DNA of 64,000 nt from Cyanobacterium sp. HL-69 (GTDB lineage Bacteria > Cyanobacteriota > Cyanobacteriia > Cyanobacteriales > Cyanobacteriaceae): positions 1,860,001 to 1,924,000 of the forward strand of contig CP024912.1 in the NCBI GenBank assembly GCA_002813895.1. The letters run 5' to 3'. Every line of letters begins with the position of its first letter. Positions within the stretch are counted from its first letter, which is position 1. A program made the translations under genes and the position numbers. Under the pieces are notes generated by a model. It did no database searches, was not told the origin of the DNA, and saw nothing but the letters and a program-made list of their open reading frames with translations. This document shows positions 7,914 to 17,084 of this stretch, piece by piece.

Positions 7914-8418
7914 GAAAACGACACTTAATTTGTTAACTTGATCTCAGAGACTGTTAAACCTGATTTAACTGACAATACTTGATATGCAAAGATTTGAAGG
8001 GTCTTAGTTTTAGATGAGACTAATCTGTTATCACGTCATTTAATCTGTTACTGTACAACATATTAATATCTTTTAGGCATTTGATGGTTTCAGGTCTTTA
8101 TTGGTAATGAAACAAGATTGTGCGTTTAAGTATATCAATACATTTTTTCTCTAGGTAGATACTCTCGTATTATGGGAATATTGTTAATTGATTGAATTTT
8201 TTTGTTATTAGAATTGTTGGTGAATTATTTTCAGGAACAAAGTTCATCAAAAATTCATCTCAGGTTCACAGGAAAGTCATACAGAATATTTATATTAGAT
8301 TTAGTCAGCTTAAAAAGGTTTTCCTCTTTATCTCCTTCGCACTTTAAGCTGACTCCCCCAAACAATATTTTTAAAAATCTATAATTATTAATAAGAGTAA
8401 GTAATAAGAATATATATT
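7914..8418. other. intergenic region upstream of a Deg protease gene
   Basis: 505 AT-rich bases without a convincing gene. The notable feature is an 11-base inverted repeat, GTCAGCTTAAA (8304-8314) and TTTAAGCTGAC (8343-8353), with a 28-base pyrimidine-rich loop, ending 65 bases before the protease start. The open frame at 8202-8384 lacks any recognisable protein. Confidence 0.5.
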
Positions 8419-9630
8419 ATGAGTAAAAAGTCTTTATTTTCTAAATTAACGGCGGGTACTTCTTTACTGGTAGTGGGCTTAGGAATTGGCATGGGGGTAA
8501 GCTCTTTAACAAATATTTCGGAAATGTCTGCTTTCACTCCTTCTTTCACTTCTACGGAGGAAAATAGTGATAGTGATGCTTCTTCATCCATTGCTAGAAT
8601 CCCAGAAATGAATCGTAATGGCAATGTTAATTTTGTGGCGGAGGTGGTACAAGATGTGGGGCCGGCAGTAGTTAGGATTAATGCTTCTCGTACTGTCAGC
8701 ACTAGGGTGCCTCCTGTTTTTAATGATCCTTTTTTCCGTCGTTTTTTCGGGGATCAAATTCCTGAGATGCCTCAAGAGGAGACTAGGGAAGGAACTGGCT
8801 CTGGTTTTATAATCAGTGCGGATGGTAAAATTTTGACTAATGCCCACGTGGTGGAAGGGGCTTCGGAGGTTTCGGTTAACCTTAAGGATGGTCGAGTTTT
8901 ACAAGGTAAGGTATTGGGCAGTGACGCTCTGACGGATTTGGCAGTAATTCAGGTGGAAGCAGATAATTTGCCTGTGGCGAGATTAGGTAATTCCGATGAT
9001 TTAATTATTGGAGAATGGGCGATCGCCATTGGAAATCCTTTAGGATTAGATAATACTGTTACTACGGGTATTATAAGTGCTACGGGGCGATCGAGCGCTC
9101 AAATCGGGGTAGGAGACAAACGCCTTGACTTCATCCAAACTGATGCAGCTATCAACCCTGGTAACTCAGGAGGCCCCTTACTCAACGCCCAAGGGGAAGT
9201 CATAGCCATCAACACCGCTATTATTCGTAATGCTCAAGGTTTAGGTTTTGCCATTCCTGTCAACCGAGCGGCGGAAATTGCCGAACAGCTAATTGCAGAT
9301 GGTAGAGTAGATCATCCTTATATCGGTATTTCCATGGTTTCTATTACCCCTCAAAATCGCCAGAGAATTGAAAGTCAAGGATTTACCGTGGCCCCTGATG
9401 ACGAAGGAGTATTAGTGGTGCAGGTGGCCCCCAACTCCCCCGGTGCTAGGGCTGGATTACAACCAGGAGACATTATCACAAACATTGGACAAGATAGCGT
9501 GAGAGATGCAGAAACAGTACAAAAAGCGGTAGCTTCTAGTCGTGTAGGTAATGATTTAGCATTGAGATTAAGACGTAACACAGAAGAAGTAAATCTTAAT
9601 GTCACCCTTGGAGTTTTGCCTACCCGTTAA
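8419..9630 (+). CDS. Deg/HtrA-family serine protease with PDZ domain (first of three)
   Basis: A 403-aa trypsin-like quality-control protease, exported or membrane-anchored: residues about 8-30 are one hydrophobic segment. The catalytic triad is complete: His143 in TNAHVV, Asp173 in LTDLAV and Ser250 in [10 protein letters not shown] single PDZ domain covers about residues 290-395 ([27 protein letters not shown]). This is the layout of cyanobacterial HtrA/HhoA/HhoB, which act on damaged periplasmic or thylakoid-lumen proteins. I cannot tell which paralogue it is from sequence alone. It stands alone between the IS zone and a convergent glycosyltransferase, with its own terminator. Confidence 0.92.
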   Translation: MSKKSLFSKLTAGTSLLVVGLGIGMGVSSLTNISEMSAFTPSFTSTEENSDSDASSSIARIPEMNRNGNVNFVAEVVQDVGPAVVRINASRTVSTRVPPVFNDPFFRRFFGDQIPEMPQEETREGTGSGFIISADGKILTNAHVVEGASEVSVNLKDGRVLQGKVLGSDALTDLAVIQVEADNLPVARLGNSDDLIIGEWAIAIGNPLGLDNTVTTGIISATGRSSAQIGVGDKRLDFIQTDAAINPGNSGGPLLNAQGEVIAINTAIIRNAQGLGFAIPVNRAAEIAEQLIADGRVDHPYIGISMVSITPQNRQRIESQGFTVAPDDEGVLVVQVAPNSPGARAGLQPGDIITNIGQDSVRDAETVQKAVASSRVGNDLALRLRRNTEEVNLNVTLGVLPTR

Positions 9631-9652
9631 TAAAAATTTCCATTGAATTATT

Positions 9653-9685
9653 GGCAATCACCCTCTGGGGATGATTGCTTTTTTT
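9653..9685 (+). terminator. rho-independent terminator after the Deg gene
   Basis: GCAATCA-CCC, loop TCTG, GGG-TGATTGC, followed by seven T. It lies 22 bases after the stop and touches the 3' end of the convergent glycosyltransferase gene. Confidence 0.75.
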
Positions 9686-11017
9686 CTAAAGTTTAGATAG
9701 TATGTCGGAAATTTGCGATTGATAATTATCAAAAGTGTATTTACTACTTAGTTTTTCTCCATTGGTAATTAATTCCTCTCGTAAAGTATTATTATTAACC
9801 ATCTCTAAGATACCTTCTGCAATTTCAGGAATACTATTAGGATTGACGTATAAGGCTGCATCTTGACAGGCTTCGGGAATAGCAGAGATTTTGGAGGTTA
9901 ATACAGGGCAGCCCATAGCCATGGCTTCGAGGGATGGTAAGCCAAACCCTTCATACAAGGAAGGAAATACAAAACAATTAGCATTGCGCAATAATATTAA
10001 TTTTTCTAGGTCGTTGACATACCCAATGTGTCTGATAGAGGCGTAATTACGCTTAGTTATGCGAACATCTTTATCCTCTGGGTTAATATCTATTTTATCC
10101 ATAAATATTTCGTTACCATAACCGGGTGAACCGACTAAAATTAGGGGCATTTTTATTTTATCTTTTATGGCACTATAAGCATCAATGAGAAGGTCAATAT
10201 TTTTTCTCATTTCTAATGCTCCAACATATAGTATGTAGTTATTTTTTTCTAGCTTATATTTACTTAAAATACCTTCATTAAATATTTCATTTTTAGCAAT
10301 TTGTTTATCTGTATCATCAATGGGTATGGGCTGATAAATTACTTTGATTTTATCTTCATAGTTGGGGTTAGGAAAAGTTTTTAATATTTCTTGTTTAGAA
10401 AATTCAGAAATGGTAAGGACTAAATCAGAATATTTCAGCGCACCTAATAAGTTTTTGTAAAAAAGGGAGTTAAAGCGACTGGCTGGGGGATGATATAGGG
10501 TGACAAGGGGAATTAAATCGTGGACGGTTTGAATGGTTAAGCCATTTTTATAGTTATTTTTGGCTGGGGAAGGCGCGGTGGTGAAAAGTATATCGGCTTG
10601 TTTTGTATCAATTTTAAAGGGAGTATCGGATAAGACGGCATGAAGATTAATGGTTTTATAAATAGAAGTCTGGTTAATATATCCATCGACGGCAGATAGA
10701 TAATTTAGTTTATTGTTGTTATAGTAACTAGAAGCTACTTGATTGACTTGTTTTGACTTTTTTTTGCCGATAGATGTGGAGATATAATCTAATATTATTC
10801 TTTGGAGGGATGGTTCGGTGGGATCATCAAAGTTTCTTAAAATATTTAGTTGTTGTAAGTTATTGATTTGATTATTTTTTGCACTAGTTAAAAGATAATT
10901 ATCATAGCCTAATTTTTTTGTTGTTTTGATCACTGATTGGGCATAAAAACCGATACCACGATAATATTTTTCTTCTAAATCTGAGGCACAAAAAACAACT
11001 TTTTTATTGACGGACAT
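9686..11017 (-). CDS. family 4 glycosyltransferase
   Basis: 443-aa retaining glycosyltransferase of the GT-B fold, predicted to transfer a sugar from a nucleotide-sugar in polysaccharide or glycoprotein synthesis. The C-terminal half has the GT4 signatures: KNNYILYVGALEMRKNIDLLI, FVFPSLYEGFGLPSLEAMAMG with the E-x7-E pair, and CPVLTSKISAIPEACQDAALYV. The N-terminal half has VHDLIPLVTLYHPP. The N-terminus (MSVNKKVVFCASDLEEKYYRGIGFYAQ) fits an acceptor domain. It stands alone and its acceptor cannot be guessed. No signal peptide is seen. Confidence 0.85.
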   Translation of the reverse strand: MSVNKKVVFCASDLEEKYYRGIGFYAQSVIKTTKKLGYDNYLLTSAKNNQINNLQQLNILRNFDDPTEPSLQRIILDYISTSIGKKKSKQVNQVASSYYNNNKLNYLSAVDGYINQTSIYKTINLHAVLSDTPFKIDTKQADILFTTAPSPAKNNYKNGLTIQTVHDLIPLVTLYHPPASRFNSLFYKNLLGALKYSDLVLTISEFSKQEILKTFPNPNYEDKIKVIYQPIPIDDTDKQIAKNEIFNEGILSKYKLEKNNYILYVGALEMRKNIDLLIDAYSAIKDKIKMPLILVGSPGYGNEIFMDKIDINPEDKDVRITKRNYASIRHIGYVNDLEKLILLRNANCFVFPSLYEGFGLPSLEAMAMGCPVLTSKISAIPEACQDAALYVNPNSIPEIAEGILEMVNNNTLREELITNGEKLSSKYTFDNYQSQISDILSKL

Positions 11018-11094
11018 TTTTTCTTGGTAATAATTATTTCTATACTAGGGTAAACTAAAAGTAGTAAGGTGTTTTAATTTTATTCCTATGGGTT

Positions 11095-11826
11095 ATGGTT
11101 GAACAAAATAGTCTTTATCGCACCTTGGAATGTCGTCCTGATAATTATCAGGGTTGGTACAATCAGGGTAATATATTGCGATCGCACAATAACTTACTTG
11201 ATGCGTTATTCTGTTATGAGAAGGCGTTGGAATACTATCCCAATGATTATTTTTCTTGGTATTACCACGGTAAAGTATTGGAGGAATTGGGGAGATACAA
11301 TCAAGCCATAAAAAGTTTTCAGGAAGCCTGTGCCATTGAAAAAGATAATTATTGGGCTTGGTATAGTGCTAGTTATATATTGCAAGAAAAAATAGGACAT
11401 CACAAAGAAGCAATTCCTTTCTTACTCATTGCCCTAAAAAATAATCCTTCTGACTATTGGGCTACTTATCGCTTAGGAAAAGCCTATTTATATCAAAAAA
11501 AATATCTCAAAGCCTTAGACTTTTTTCAACAAGCTCTCAAAATTAGACCAAATGATTATTGGTGTTATTATCGTTGCGGGCAATGTCGCCAAAAATTAAA
11601 TCAATTAGATTTAGCTAAAATTAACTATCAAAAATCATTACAAATAAAACTCCAAGACTATTGGTCAATTGCTAGTTTAATAACTGTCGCTGAGTCTCAA
11701 GGATTATTTTATGAAGTTGTTGAACTTAGCAAAAACATTAGTAATATTGATAGCATATGTAGCGATATAGAGCAAAAAATATCTTTAGCTCATTTTATTA
11801 CAGGTATAAATAATAGTGAAAATTAG
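11095..11826 (+). CDS. tetratricopeptide-repeat protein with aromatic repeat motif
   Basis: 243 aa made almost entirely of about six TPR units of 34-36 residues. Each unit opens with an unusual aromatic run: NYQGWYNQGN, DYFSWYYHGK, NYWAWYSASY, DYWATYRLGK, DYWCYYRCGQ, DYWSIASLI. TPR domains bind proteins. No signal peptide is present, so it is probably cytoplasmic. Its last eleven bases overlap the GTG start of the following lipoprotein gene, so the two are likely co-translated. Function unknown. A GCGATCGCAC HIP1 site lies within the gene. Confidence 0.8.
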   Translation: MVEQNSLYRTLECRPDNYQGWYNQGNILRSHNNLLDALFCYEKALEYYPNDYFSWYYHGKVLEELGRYNQAIKSFQEACAIEKDNYWAWYSASYILQEKIGHHKEAIPFLLIALKNNPSDYWATYRLGKAYLYQKKYLKALDFFQQALKIRPNDYWCYYRCGQCRQKLNQLDLAKINYQKSLQIKLQDYWSIASLITVAESQGLFYEVVELSKNISNIDSICSDIEQKISLAHFITGINNSEN

Positions 11827-12232
11827 CCTTTTAACAAATGTCTTGATCAGTATTTGTTTCTATTCATTTTTAGCTGGTTGCACCAACGAAAGAATATCAA
11901 GTTGCCGTCAATTGACTAACTCTATTTCCCCCATAGAGGAAAAAATGAATGATTTAGAGGACAATAATTTAGAAATGATACTTGATACGGCTCAAACTTT
12001 TGAGTTAACCAGTCAAGCAATTACTAATCAATCTTTTGAGAATGATAATTTAAGAGAATATGCTTTGCGGTTGTCTCAGGTATATCAAGAGTATGCTGAT
12101 AATACCAAAAATTTTGTTGACGCCTATGAAAAAAAAGACCAAGAAAAAGGTATATTTTATCAACAGCAACTTATTAATTTATTTAGCCGACAACAGGAAA
12201 TTGTACAAACAATTAACAACTATTGTATTTAA
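11816..12232 (+). CDS. small putative lipoprotein, unknown function
   Basis: 138 aa. The GTG start at 11816 is supported because it gives a good lipoprotein signal peptide: a hydrophobic run ending in FLAGC, lipid cysteine at residue 22. The mature part is mostly helical and polar (EEKMNDLEDNNLEMILDTAQ..., YEKKDQEKGIFYQQQL) with heptad-like character. It overlaps the TPR gene by 11 bases. I do not recognise a family; small helical lipoproteins of this sort are common in cyanobacteria. Confidence 0.7.
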   Translation: MKISLLTNVLISICFYSFLAGCTNERISSCRQLTNSISPIEEKMNDLEDNNLEMILDTAQTFELTSQAITNQSFENDNLREYALRLSQVYQEYADNTKNFVDAYEKKDQEKGIFYQQQLINLFSRQQEIVQTINNYCI

Positions 12233-12276
12233 CTGATTTGTATCACAAAAAAAATTAGTATTTATTATTAGCAAAA

Positions 12277-13335
12277 TTAAGATTTATTACTAAAAATATT
12301 GATCATATCTTCATGTTTTACATAAATATCAATGCCTGGAATTTCTTTTAGATACTCTGGGGAAAGATTATATTCCTTGGCAGGATATTGAGCTCGATTA
12401 TCCTCAATCATATTATATAAATTTGCCCATTGCCCCATAACTTCTATTAAACGAAAATATTGACCTGAGTTTTTTTCATGCTTTTTACTCAATGCTAAAT
12501 ATTGTAAGATAATAGCATAATTTTCTAAGGTTTCTTTGCTTTTTGGTAAACCAATAATGCGAGTTACTTGGAGGAAAATTTCTTGGTTTTTCCTCACTAA
12601 GTCGATAACAGCATTGGTTTTTCTTAAGTCTTTTGATTGTAAGTAATTTACCATATCAGACAATACTTTTAGAATACTTAAATCTTTAATATCTGTTCTT
12701 TTGAATAAGTATAATAATCGTAGCCCTAAGTCTTGCTTAGTAGCCAGTTGTTTGACGGATTCAGCATAATCATTAATAGCTATTTTTCCTTCTTCACTTT
12801 TGATTGTGGCGTTAATTTCCTCTCGTTTTGTTTCTAGTTTTTCTTTAAATTCTGCGGAAGAATATAGTTGTTTAGGTAGATATTTTTTCTGGGCAGTTAA
12901 AATACCGTTTTCTTTTTCTTCTTCTGTCTCTTTTTTTTCAAATATTTCTGTTAATATTGTTAATACATAGTCGTAATATTCCTGTTGTTTTGAGCTACGA
13001 TAACGTAATTCTGTTTGCTCAATTTTTAGAAATATGGACTGAGCTGCGATCGCAACTCGTAGTAATTCTGCACTATTTTCTAAACCTTCATACTGACCAG
13101 TATTTTTTGCAAAAGACGCTCTAATATTGAGAAAAAATTTAAAATCAGACTGGTTTAAATAATCACTATCCAAAGTTTTGGCAATGGAAGTCAAAATTTT
13201 AAGTTCAGAAAATAGTTGATTGTGTAATATTACAGCACTTTCGGGAACATTTTGCTTATGGGGAGAATCAGAGGAACTGTTATCTTCAGAGCTAAATATA
13301 TCTGTGGTTAAAATAGCTTTAATTTTTTTGAACAT
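12277..13335 (-). CDS. conserved-looking helical protein, unknown function
   Basis: 352 aa, soluble, lysine- and glutamate-rich and almost wholly helical by composition (for example EIFEKKETEEEKENG and KREEINATIKSEEGK). There is no signal peptide, membrane segment or recognised catalytic motif. The N-terminal 30 residues are serine-rich and polar. It is convergent with the lipoprotein gene (44 bases between stops) and has 625 bases of non-coding DNA upstream. I do not recognise it. Confidence 0.65.
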   Translation of the reverse strand: MFKKIKAILTTDIFSSEDNSSSDSPHKQNVPESAVILHNQLFSELKILTSIAKTLDSDYLNQSDFKFFLNIRASFAKNTGQYEGLENSAELLRVAIAAQSIFLKIEQTELRYRSSKQQEYYDYVLTILTEIFEKKETEEEKENGILTAQKKYLPKQLYSSAEFKEKLETKREEINATIKSEEGKIAINDYAESVKQLATKQDLGLRLLYLFKRTDIKDLSILKVLSDMVNYLQSKDLRKTNAVIDLVRKNQEIFLQVTRIIGLPKSKETLENYAIILQYLALSKKHEKNSGQYFRLIEVMGQWANLYNMIEDNRAQYPAKEYNLSPEYLKEIPGIDIYVKHEDMINIFSNKS

Positions 13336-13960
13336 ATTTTGTAATAGTTAAGCATACTTTTTCTTTATGACTATATAATAACGATAAATCTTCTATCCAT
13401 AGTTAATTTTTTTACATTAATTAATTATTTTTATAATTTAATATATTATGTTTATTTAACTTCATAATATTTATCATCATAAGTAGGGTATCGAAATTAG
13501 TTATGACTTTTATTTTACTAAGTCTCCCACAAAAAAAGGGTTTAAACCTTTTACTTAAATAGATTTAATTATATCAACTTACTTCTTATTAGATTAATAT
13601 TTATAGATTCTCTAGATTCGCCATCTGATTAATGATTAAATAAAAGACATCATAACTGTAGTTTTAAAAAATACAATTGTTTGACTAAATATAAGAATGT
13701 CATTTAAGAAGTAAAATATTTTAAAATAATCAAAAAATTTAACAATATTTCACCATAAAATTAAAATATAGCATTTTTTATAATTATGAGATACATTTAT
13801 GATTTTCAAGTCCCCCTTATTAAGGGGGATTTAGGGGGATCATTTTGTAGCCCGTAACCACGATAATTGCTATAACTAAATAAATTGGAAAAGCCTAATT
13901 TTATAAAAAAGATTGGTAAAAACTGTTTAAGGTAAAACTAGATAATCATAATGTAATCAA
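13336..13960. other. long AT-rich intergenic region
   Basis: 625 bases, over 75% A+T, with no open frame worth calling. It contains an imperfect palindrome AAAGGGTTTAAACCTTT near 13528-13544 and the CCCCCTTATTAAGGGGG repeat at 13811-13840. It separates the divergent unknown gene (minus) and ABC permease (plus), so it holds both promoters, which I cannot place. Confidence 0.5.
13811..13840. repeat. C5/G5 palindromic repeat of cyanobacterial type
   Basis: TCCCCCTTATTAAGGGGGA is palindromic around a single centre base and is followed by ATTTAGGGGGAT, which repeats the GGGGGAT arm. This pattern is a frequent dispersed repeat in cyanobacterial genomes (established knowledge). Only one copy is seen here. 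Confidence 0.6.
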
Positions 13961-14824
13961 ATGATTTTTAAAAACAGAAAAAAAAGTATATTTCTATCCC
14001 TAAGTATCAACAACATTCTTCTTCTGTGTGGAATATTGATCACCTTATTTTTCATTATCCTTGCCTTAAGTGCTTCATTTTTACAAGAGCAAAATATAAT
14101 TCAGAATCCCCTTGAATCTTTAATTAATCCCATACATCAGCCACCCAATAATGAGCATTGGTGGGGAACAACAGGACAGGGATATGATGTATTTTCAAGG
14201 ACAATTTTTGGTACTCAGGCAGCTTTTAAAGTAGTAACTTTAGCCACAGGATTAAGTTTAGTAATTGGAGTGCCATTAGGATTAGTAAGTGGTTATTTCG
14301 GAGGAAAATTAGATAAACTTTTACTATTTTTAATGGATACTATTTATACTCTGCCTGGTTTGTTGTTATCTGTTACCCTTGCTTTTGTGGTGGGCAGAGG
14401 AATTTTTAATGCCGCTATTGCTTTATCCATCTCCTACATTCCACAATATTATCGGGTGGTGCGCAACCACACTACCAGTGTTAAAACAGAGTTGTTTATC
14501 GAAGCCGCCCAAGCCATGGGGGCAACACCCCAAAGAATTTTGACGAAACATTTATTTTTTAATGTGGTGCAAAGTGTCCCTGTTTTGTTTACTCTTAATG
14601 CGGCGGATGCCATTTTAATTTTGGGGGGGTTAGGTTTTTTGGGTTTAGGATTACCCGAGAATGTGCCAGAATGGGGTTATGACTTGAGATTGGCTCTGGA
14701 TGGTTTATCTACAGGTATTTGGTGGACTGCTTTATTCCCCGGATTGGCAATGACGGCTATGGTAACGGGGTTATCTTTATTAGGAGAGGGCTTGACTGAG
14801 TTTTTTGAGCCTCGTATTCGCTGA
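13961..14824 (+). CDS. ABC transporter permease, DppC/OppC type
   Basis: 287-aa inner-membrane permease of the peptide/nickel/opine ABC uptake family. It has an N-terminal membrane helix (about residues 17-45), an extracytoplasmic part with NEHWWGTTGQGYDVFSRTIFG (the family's GTD-x-G-D/R-D-x-x-S/R region), then five further helices. The EAA loop that contacts the ATPase reads EAAQAMGATPQRILTKHLF. It ends LTEFFEPRIR, typical of DppC. The partner permease, binding protein and ATPases are not next to it, so the genes are scattered. The substrate is unknown. Confidence 0.88.
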   Translation: MIFKNRKKSIFLSLSINNILLLCGILITLFFIILALSASFLQEQNIIQNPLESLINPIHQPPNNEHWWGTTGQGYDVFSRTIFGTQAAFKVVTLATGLSLVIGVPLGLVSGYFGGKLDKLLLFLMDTIYTLPGLLLSVTLAFVVGRGIFNAAIALSISYIPQYYRVVRNHTTSVKTELFIEAAQAMGATPQRILTKHLFFNVVQSVPVLFTLNAADAILILGGLGFLGLGLPENVPEWGYDLRLALDGLSTGIWWTALFPGLAMTAMVTGLSLLGEGLTEFFEPRIR

Positions 14825-14852
14825 GTTTATTTTTTTTATTGTTGAGGTTTTC

Positions 14853-16319
14853 ATGAGAAGTAAGCATAATGCTGTTCGTAAAAAACAAAGAATAAGACAA
14901 CAAAAGCGAAAGAAAAAGAATCGTTTTTTTCTGTTTTTAATTCTGGTGGGTTTTCTTCTTTTTAATCACTATGGAAATCCTCAATGGCGATCGCACTTTG
15001 AAGATAAATTAACCTATGAAAATATAGTTAGTTTTATTAATAGTTTCAATTTTAGAATCACATCTTTAAAATCATTAACCCAAGAATTTATTACAGAGTT
15101 TAATGGCCCCGTGGTTAAGGGGGATGTAAACAGTCTTGATAAAAATCGTTTTGCGGAAATAGATGCCAAGGCTTTACAGGTTGAATATTCAGGGAATTCT
15201 ACCTCAGAATTAGCTAATCTTTTGAGTCAATATGCCACTACAGAGGAGGAAAAAGCAAGGATAATTTATACTTGGATTACCCATAATATTGCTTATGATG
15301 TAGTGTCTTTAAATACTTTTATGAACTACAACATTTATCCAGATGTTAGTGTTAAAACAGTTTTAAATACCCGTCAAACTATCTGCTCTGGTTATGCTAA
15401 CTTGTATCAACAGTTAGCTAAAAATATGGGTTTAAAATCAGTTATTATCATCGGTTATGCAAAGGGTGTAGATTATGCTGTTGGTAATGATAATAATGTC
15501 AATCATGCCTGGAATGGAGTGCAAATTGAGGGAAAATGGTTTTTGTTAGATCCCACTTGGGGTGCTGGAACCATTAATGAAAATAGTTTTGAGAAGAATT
15601 TTAATGATTTTTACTTTGCAACTAATCCTGCTAATTTTATTTATACTCACTTTCCTGAAAATAATAAATGGCAGTTATTAGATCAACCTTATACTAGAGA
15701 TAAGTTTGACAATTTGCCTACAATTTCCCATCAATTTTTTACAGGCAATTTTGAATTAGTTAGTCATACAAATAAGAAAATTATAACTAATAATATAGTT
15801 GATATTATTTTAAAAGCTCCTCGAAATTTAGTTGCGATCGCATCTTTACAACAGAATGAGCAAGAAGTAGAAGGACAACATACATTTGTGCAAAGACAAG
15901 GAGAATTTATTAATATAAAAGTCTCATTTCCCCATAGAGATAATTACCAACTAAAGATTTTTGGAAAAGAGCAAAATGACGATAATAATTTTCCTTTTAT
16001 TGTAGGTTATGATATTGTTGCCAATAATCAAATTAATCAACAATTTCCCTTTATATTTACTCATTTTTCTGAAAATAATGGCTACCTAGAATCACCTTTT
16101 AATGGTCAATTAAATCCTAATCAGAATAACTATTTTAAATTAAGGGTTGATAATGCCACCGATGTCAGAGTTTTTGATAAGTCCTCTAACAATTGGACTA
16201 CTTTAACCCGTTATGGCAACCTCTTCACTGGTAATGTAGCAGTTTCTCGGGGAGAAGTAATTGTTTATGCTCGGTTTCCAGGCGATCGCAATTTTTGGGG
16301 TTTATTACGCTATAACTAA
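14853..16319 (+). CDS. membrane-anchored transglutaminase-like protein
   Basis: 488 aa from ATG 14853, preferred over an upstream TTG (14805) that lies inside the permease gene, because GAGG precedes it at a good distance. The N-terminus is very basic (KKQRIRQQKRKKKNR) followed by one membrane helix. The transglutaminase-like core is at about residues 130-240: TRQTICSGYANLYQQLAKNMG holds the nucleophilic Cys, NNVNHAWNGVQIEGKWFLLDPTWG the His and Asp. After it come beta-rich extracellular repeats (about 290-488). The family includes proteases and cross-linking enzymes of the cell surface, and the exact role here is unknown. A HIP1-like site lies near 14987 and another near 16285. Confidence 0.8.
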   Translation: MRSKHNAVRKKQRIRQQKRKKKNRFFLFLILVGFLLFNHYGNPQWRSHFEDKLTYENIVSFINSFNFRITSLKSLTQEFITEFNGPVVKGDVNSLDKNRFAEIDAKALQVEYSGNSTSELANLLSQYATTEEEKARIIYTWITHNIAYDVVSLNTFMNYNIYPDVSVKTVLNTRQTICSGYANLYQQLAKNMGLKSVIIIGYAKGVDYAVGNDNNVNHAWNGVQIEGKWFLLDPTWGAGTINENSFEKNFNDFYFATNPANFIYTHFPENNKWQLLDQPYTRDKFDNLPTISHQFFTGNFELVSHTNKKIITNNIVDIILKAPRNLVAIASLQQNEQEVEGQHTFVQRQGEFINIKVSFPHRDNYQLKIFGKEQNDDNNFPFIVGYDIVANNQINQQFPFIFTHFSENNGYLESPFNGQLNPNQNNYFKLRVDNATDVRVFDKSSNNWTTLTRYGNLFTGNVAVSRGEVIVYARFPGDRNFWGLLRYN

Positions 16320-16360
16320 CAGTTGCAACTAGATCGCAATTAGGTTACTCTATTCGTAAA

Positions 16361-16379
16361 GCTAATGATAGTAATTATC
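16361..16379 (+). promoter_or_regulatory. Fur box upstream of isiB
   Basis: GCTAATGATAGTAATTATC matches the classical 19-base Fur consensus GATAATGATAATCATTATC at 16 positions. It lies 40 bases before the flavodoxin start, where Fur would cover the promoter. It predicts iron-dependent repression of isiB, and of isiA if transcription continues. Confidence 0.75.
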
Positions 16380-16419
16380 AATAGTTTTAACCAGTAATCA
16401 AAATAAAAGATCAACAATT

Positions 16420-16932
16420 ATGGCAAAAATAGGCTTATTTTATGGCACCCAAACAGGAAACACAGAAACCCTTGCCGAATCTATCCAAACAGCCCTTGGG
16501 GGAGACGGCATGGTTGATTTACATGACGTTGCCGATGTCGAAATCGAAGAACTTGACAACTACCAATATTTAGTAATCGGTTGTCCCACATGGAATGTAG
16601 GGGAATTACAAAGTGACTGGGAAGGACTTTATGAAGACTTAGATCAAATTAACTTCCAAGGCAAAAAAATCGCTTATTTTGGTGCAGGAGATCAAATTGG
16701 CTATGCCGATAACTTTCAAGATGCCATGGGGATTTTAGAGGAAAAAATTAGCGAATTAGGGGGGCAAACCGTGGGTTATTGGTCAGCGGAAGGTTATGAA
16801 TTTAACGAATCAAAAGCCCTAAAAGACGGTAAATTCGTTGGTTTAGCCATCGATGAAGACAATCAATCGGAGCTTACGGACTCTCGCATTGAGTCTTGGG
16901 TGGCTCAAATCAAACCAGCATTTGGTCTTTAA
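16420..16932 (+). CDS. isiB: flavodoxin
   Basis: 170-aa FMN protein that replaces ferredoxin as electron carrier from photosystem I when iron is scarce. The phosphate-binding loop FYGTQTGNTETLAE is at the start. The FMN-stacking regions CPTWNVGELQSDWEGLYEDL and YFGAGDQIGYADNFQDAMG are present, as is the extra loop of long-chain flavodoxins (SAEGYEFNESKALKDGKFVGLAIDEDNQ). Length is exactly that of cyanobacterial IsiB. It is preceded by a Fur box and followed after 152 bases by isiA on the same strand. In the classical arrangement isiA comes first, so the order here is reversed. Confidence 0.95.
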   Translation: MAKIGLFYGTQTGNTETLAESIQTALGGDGMVDLHDVADVEIEELDNYQYLVIGCPTWNVGELQSDWEGLYEDLDQINFQGKKIAYFGAGDQIGYADNFQDAMGILEEKISELGGQTVGYWSAEGYEFNESKALKDGKFVGLAIDEDNQSELTDSRIESWVAQIKPAFGL

Positions 16933-16970
16933 TGCTTTTACCCAAGGGCGGATCAACATTCCGCTCAAAC

Positions 16971-17000
16971 CTGTTAATAAAAGTTAACAGTATTTTTATT
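16971..17000 (+). terminator. hairpin between isiB and isiA
   Basis: CTGTTAA, loop TAAAAG, TTAACAG, then TATTTTTATT. The seven-pair stem and T-rich tail look like a weak terminator or attenuator, so isiA may be partly or fully transcribed from its own promoter. A second inverted repeat, GCTTATT/AATAAGC (17036-17062), lies just before isiA. Confidence 0.5.
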
Positions 17001-17084
17001 GCATTATTTTTGCAATTAAGTTAGTTTATGAATACGCTTATTGAATAACTCTACTAATAAGCATCGTTTAAATTTTGATAATCT

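Noticed and set aside
8202-8384. 60-codon frame upstream of the first Deg gene
   Set aside because: No recognised sequence or ribosome site, and the inverted repeat lies in it. Treated as non-coding.
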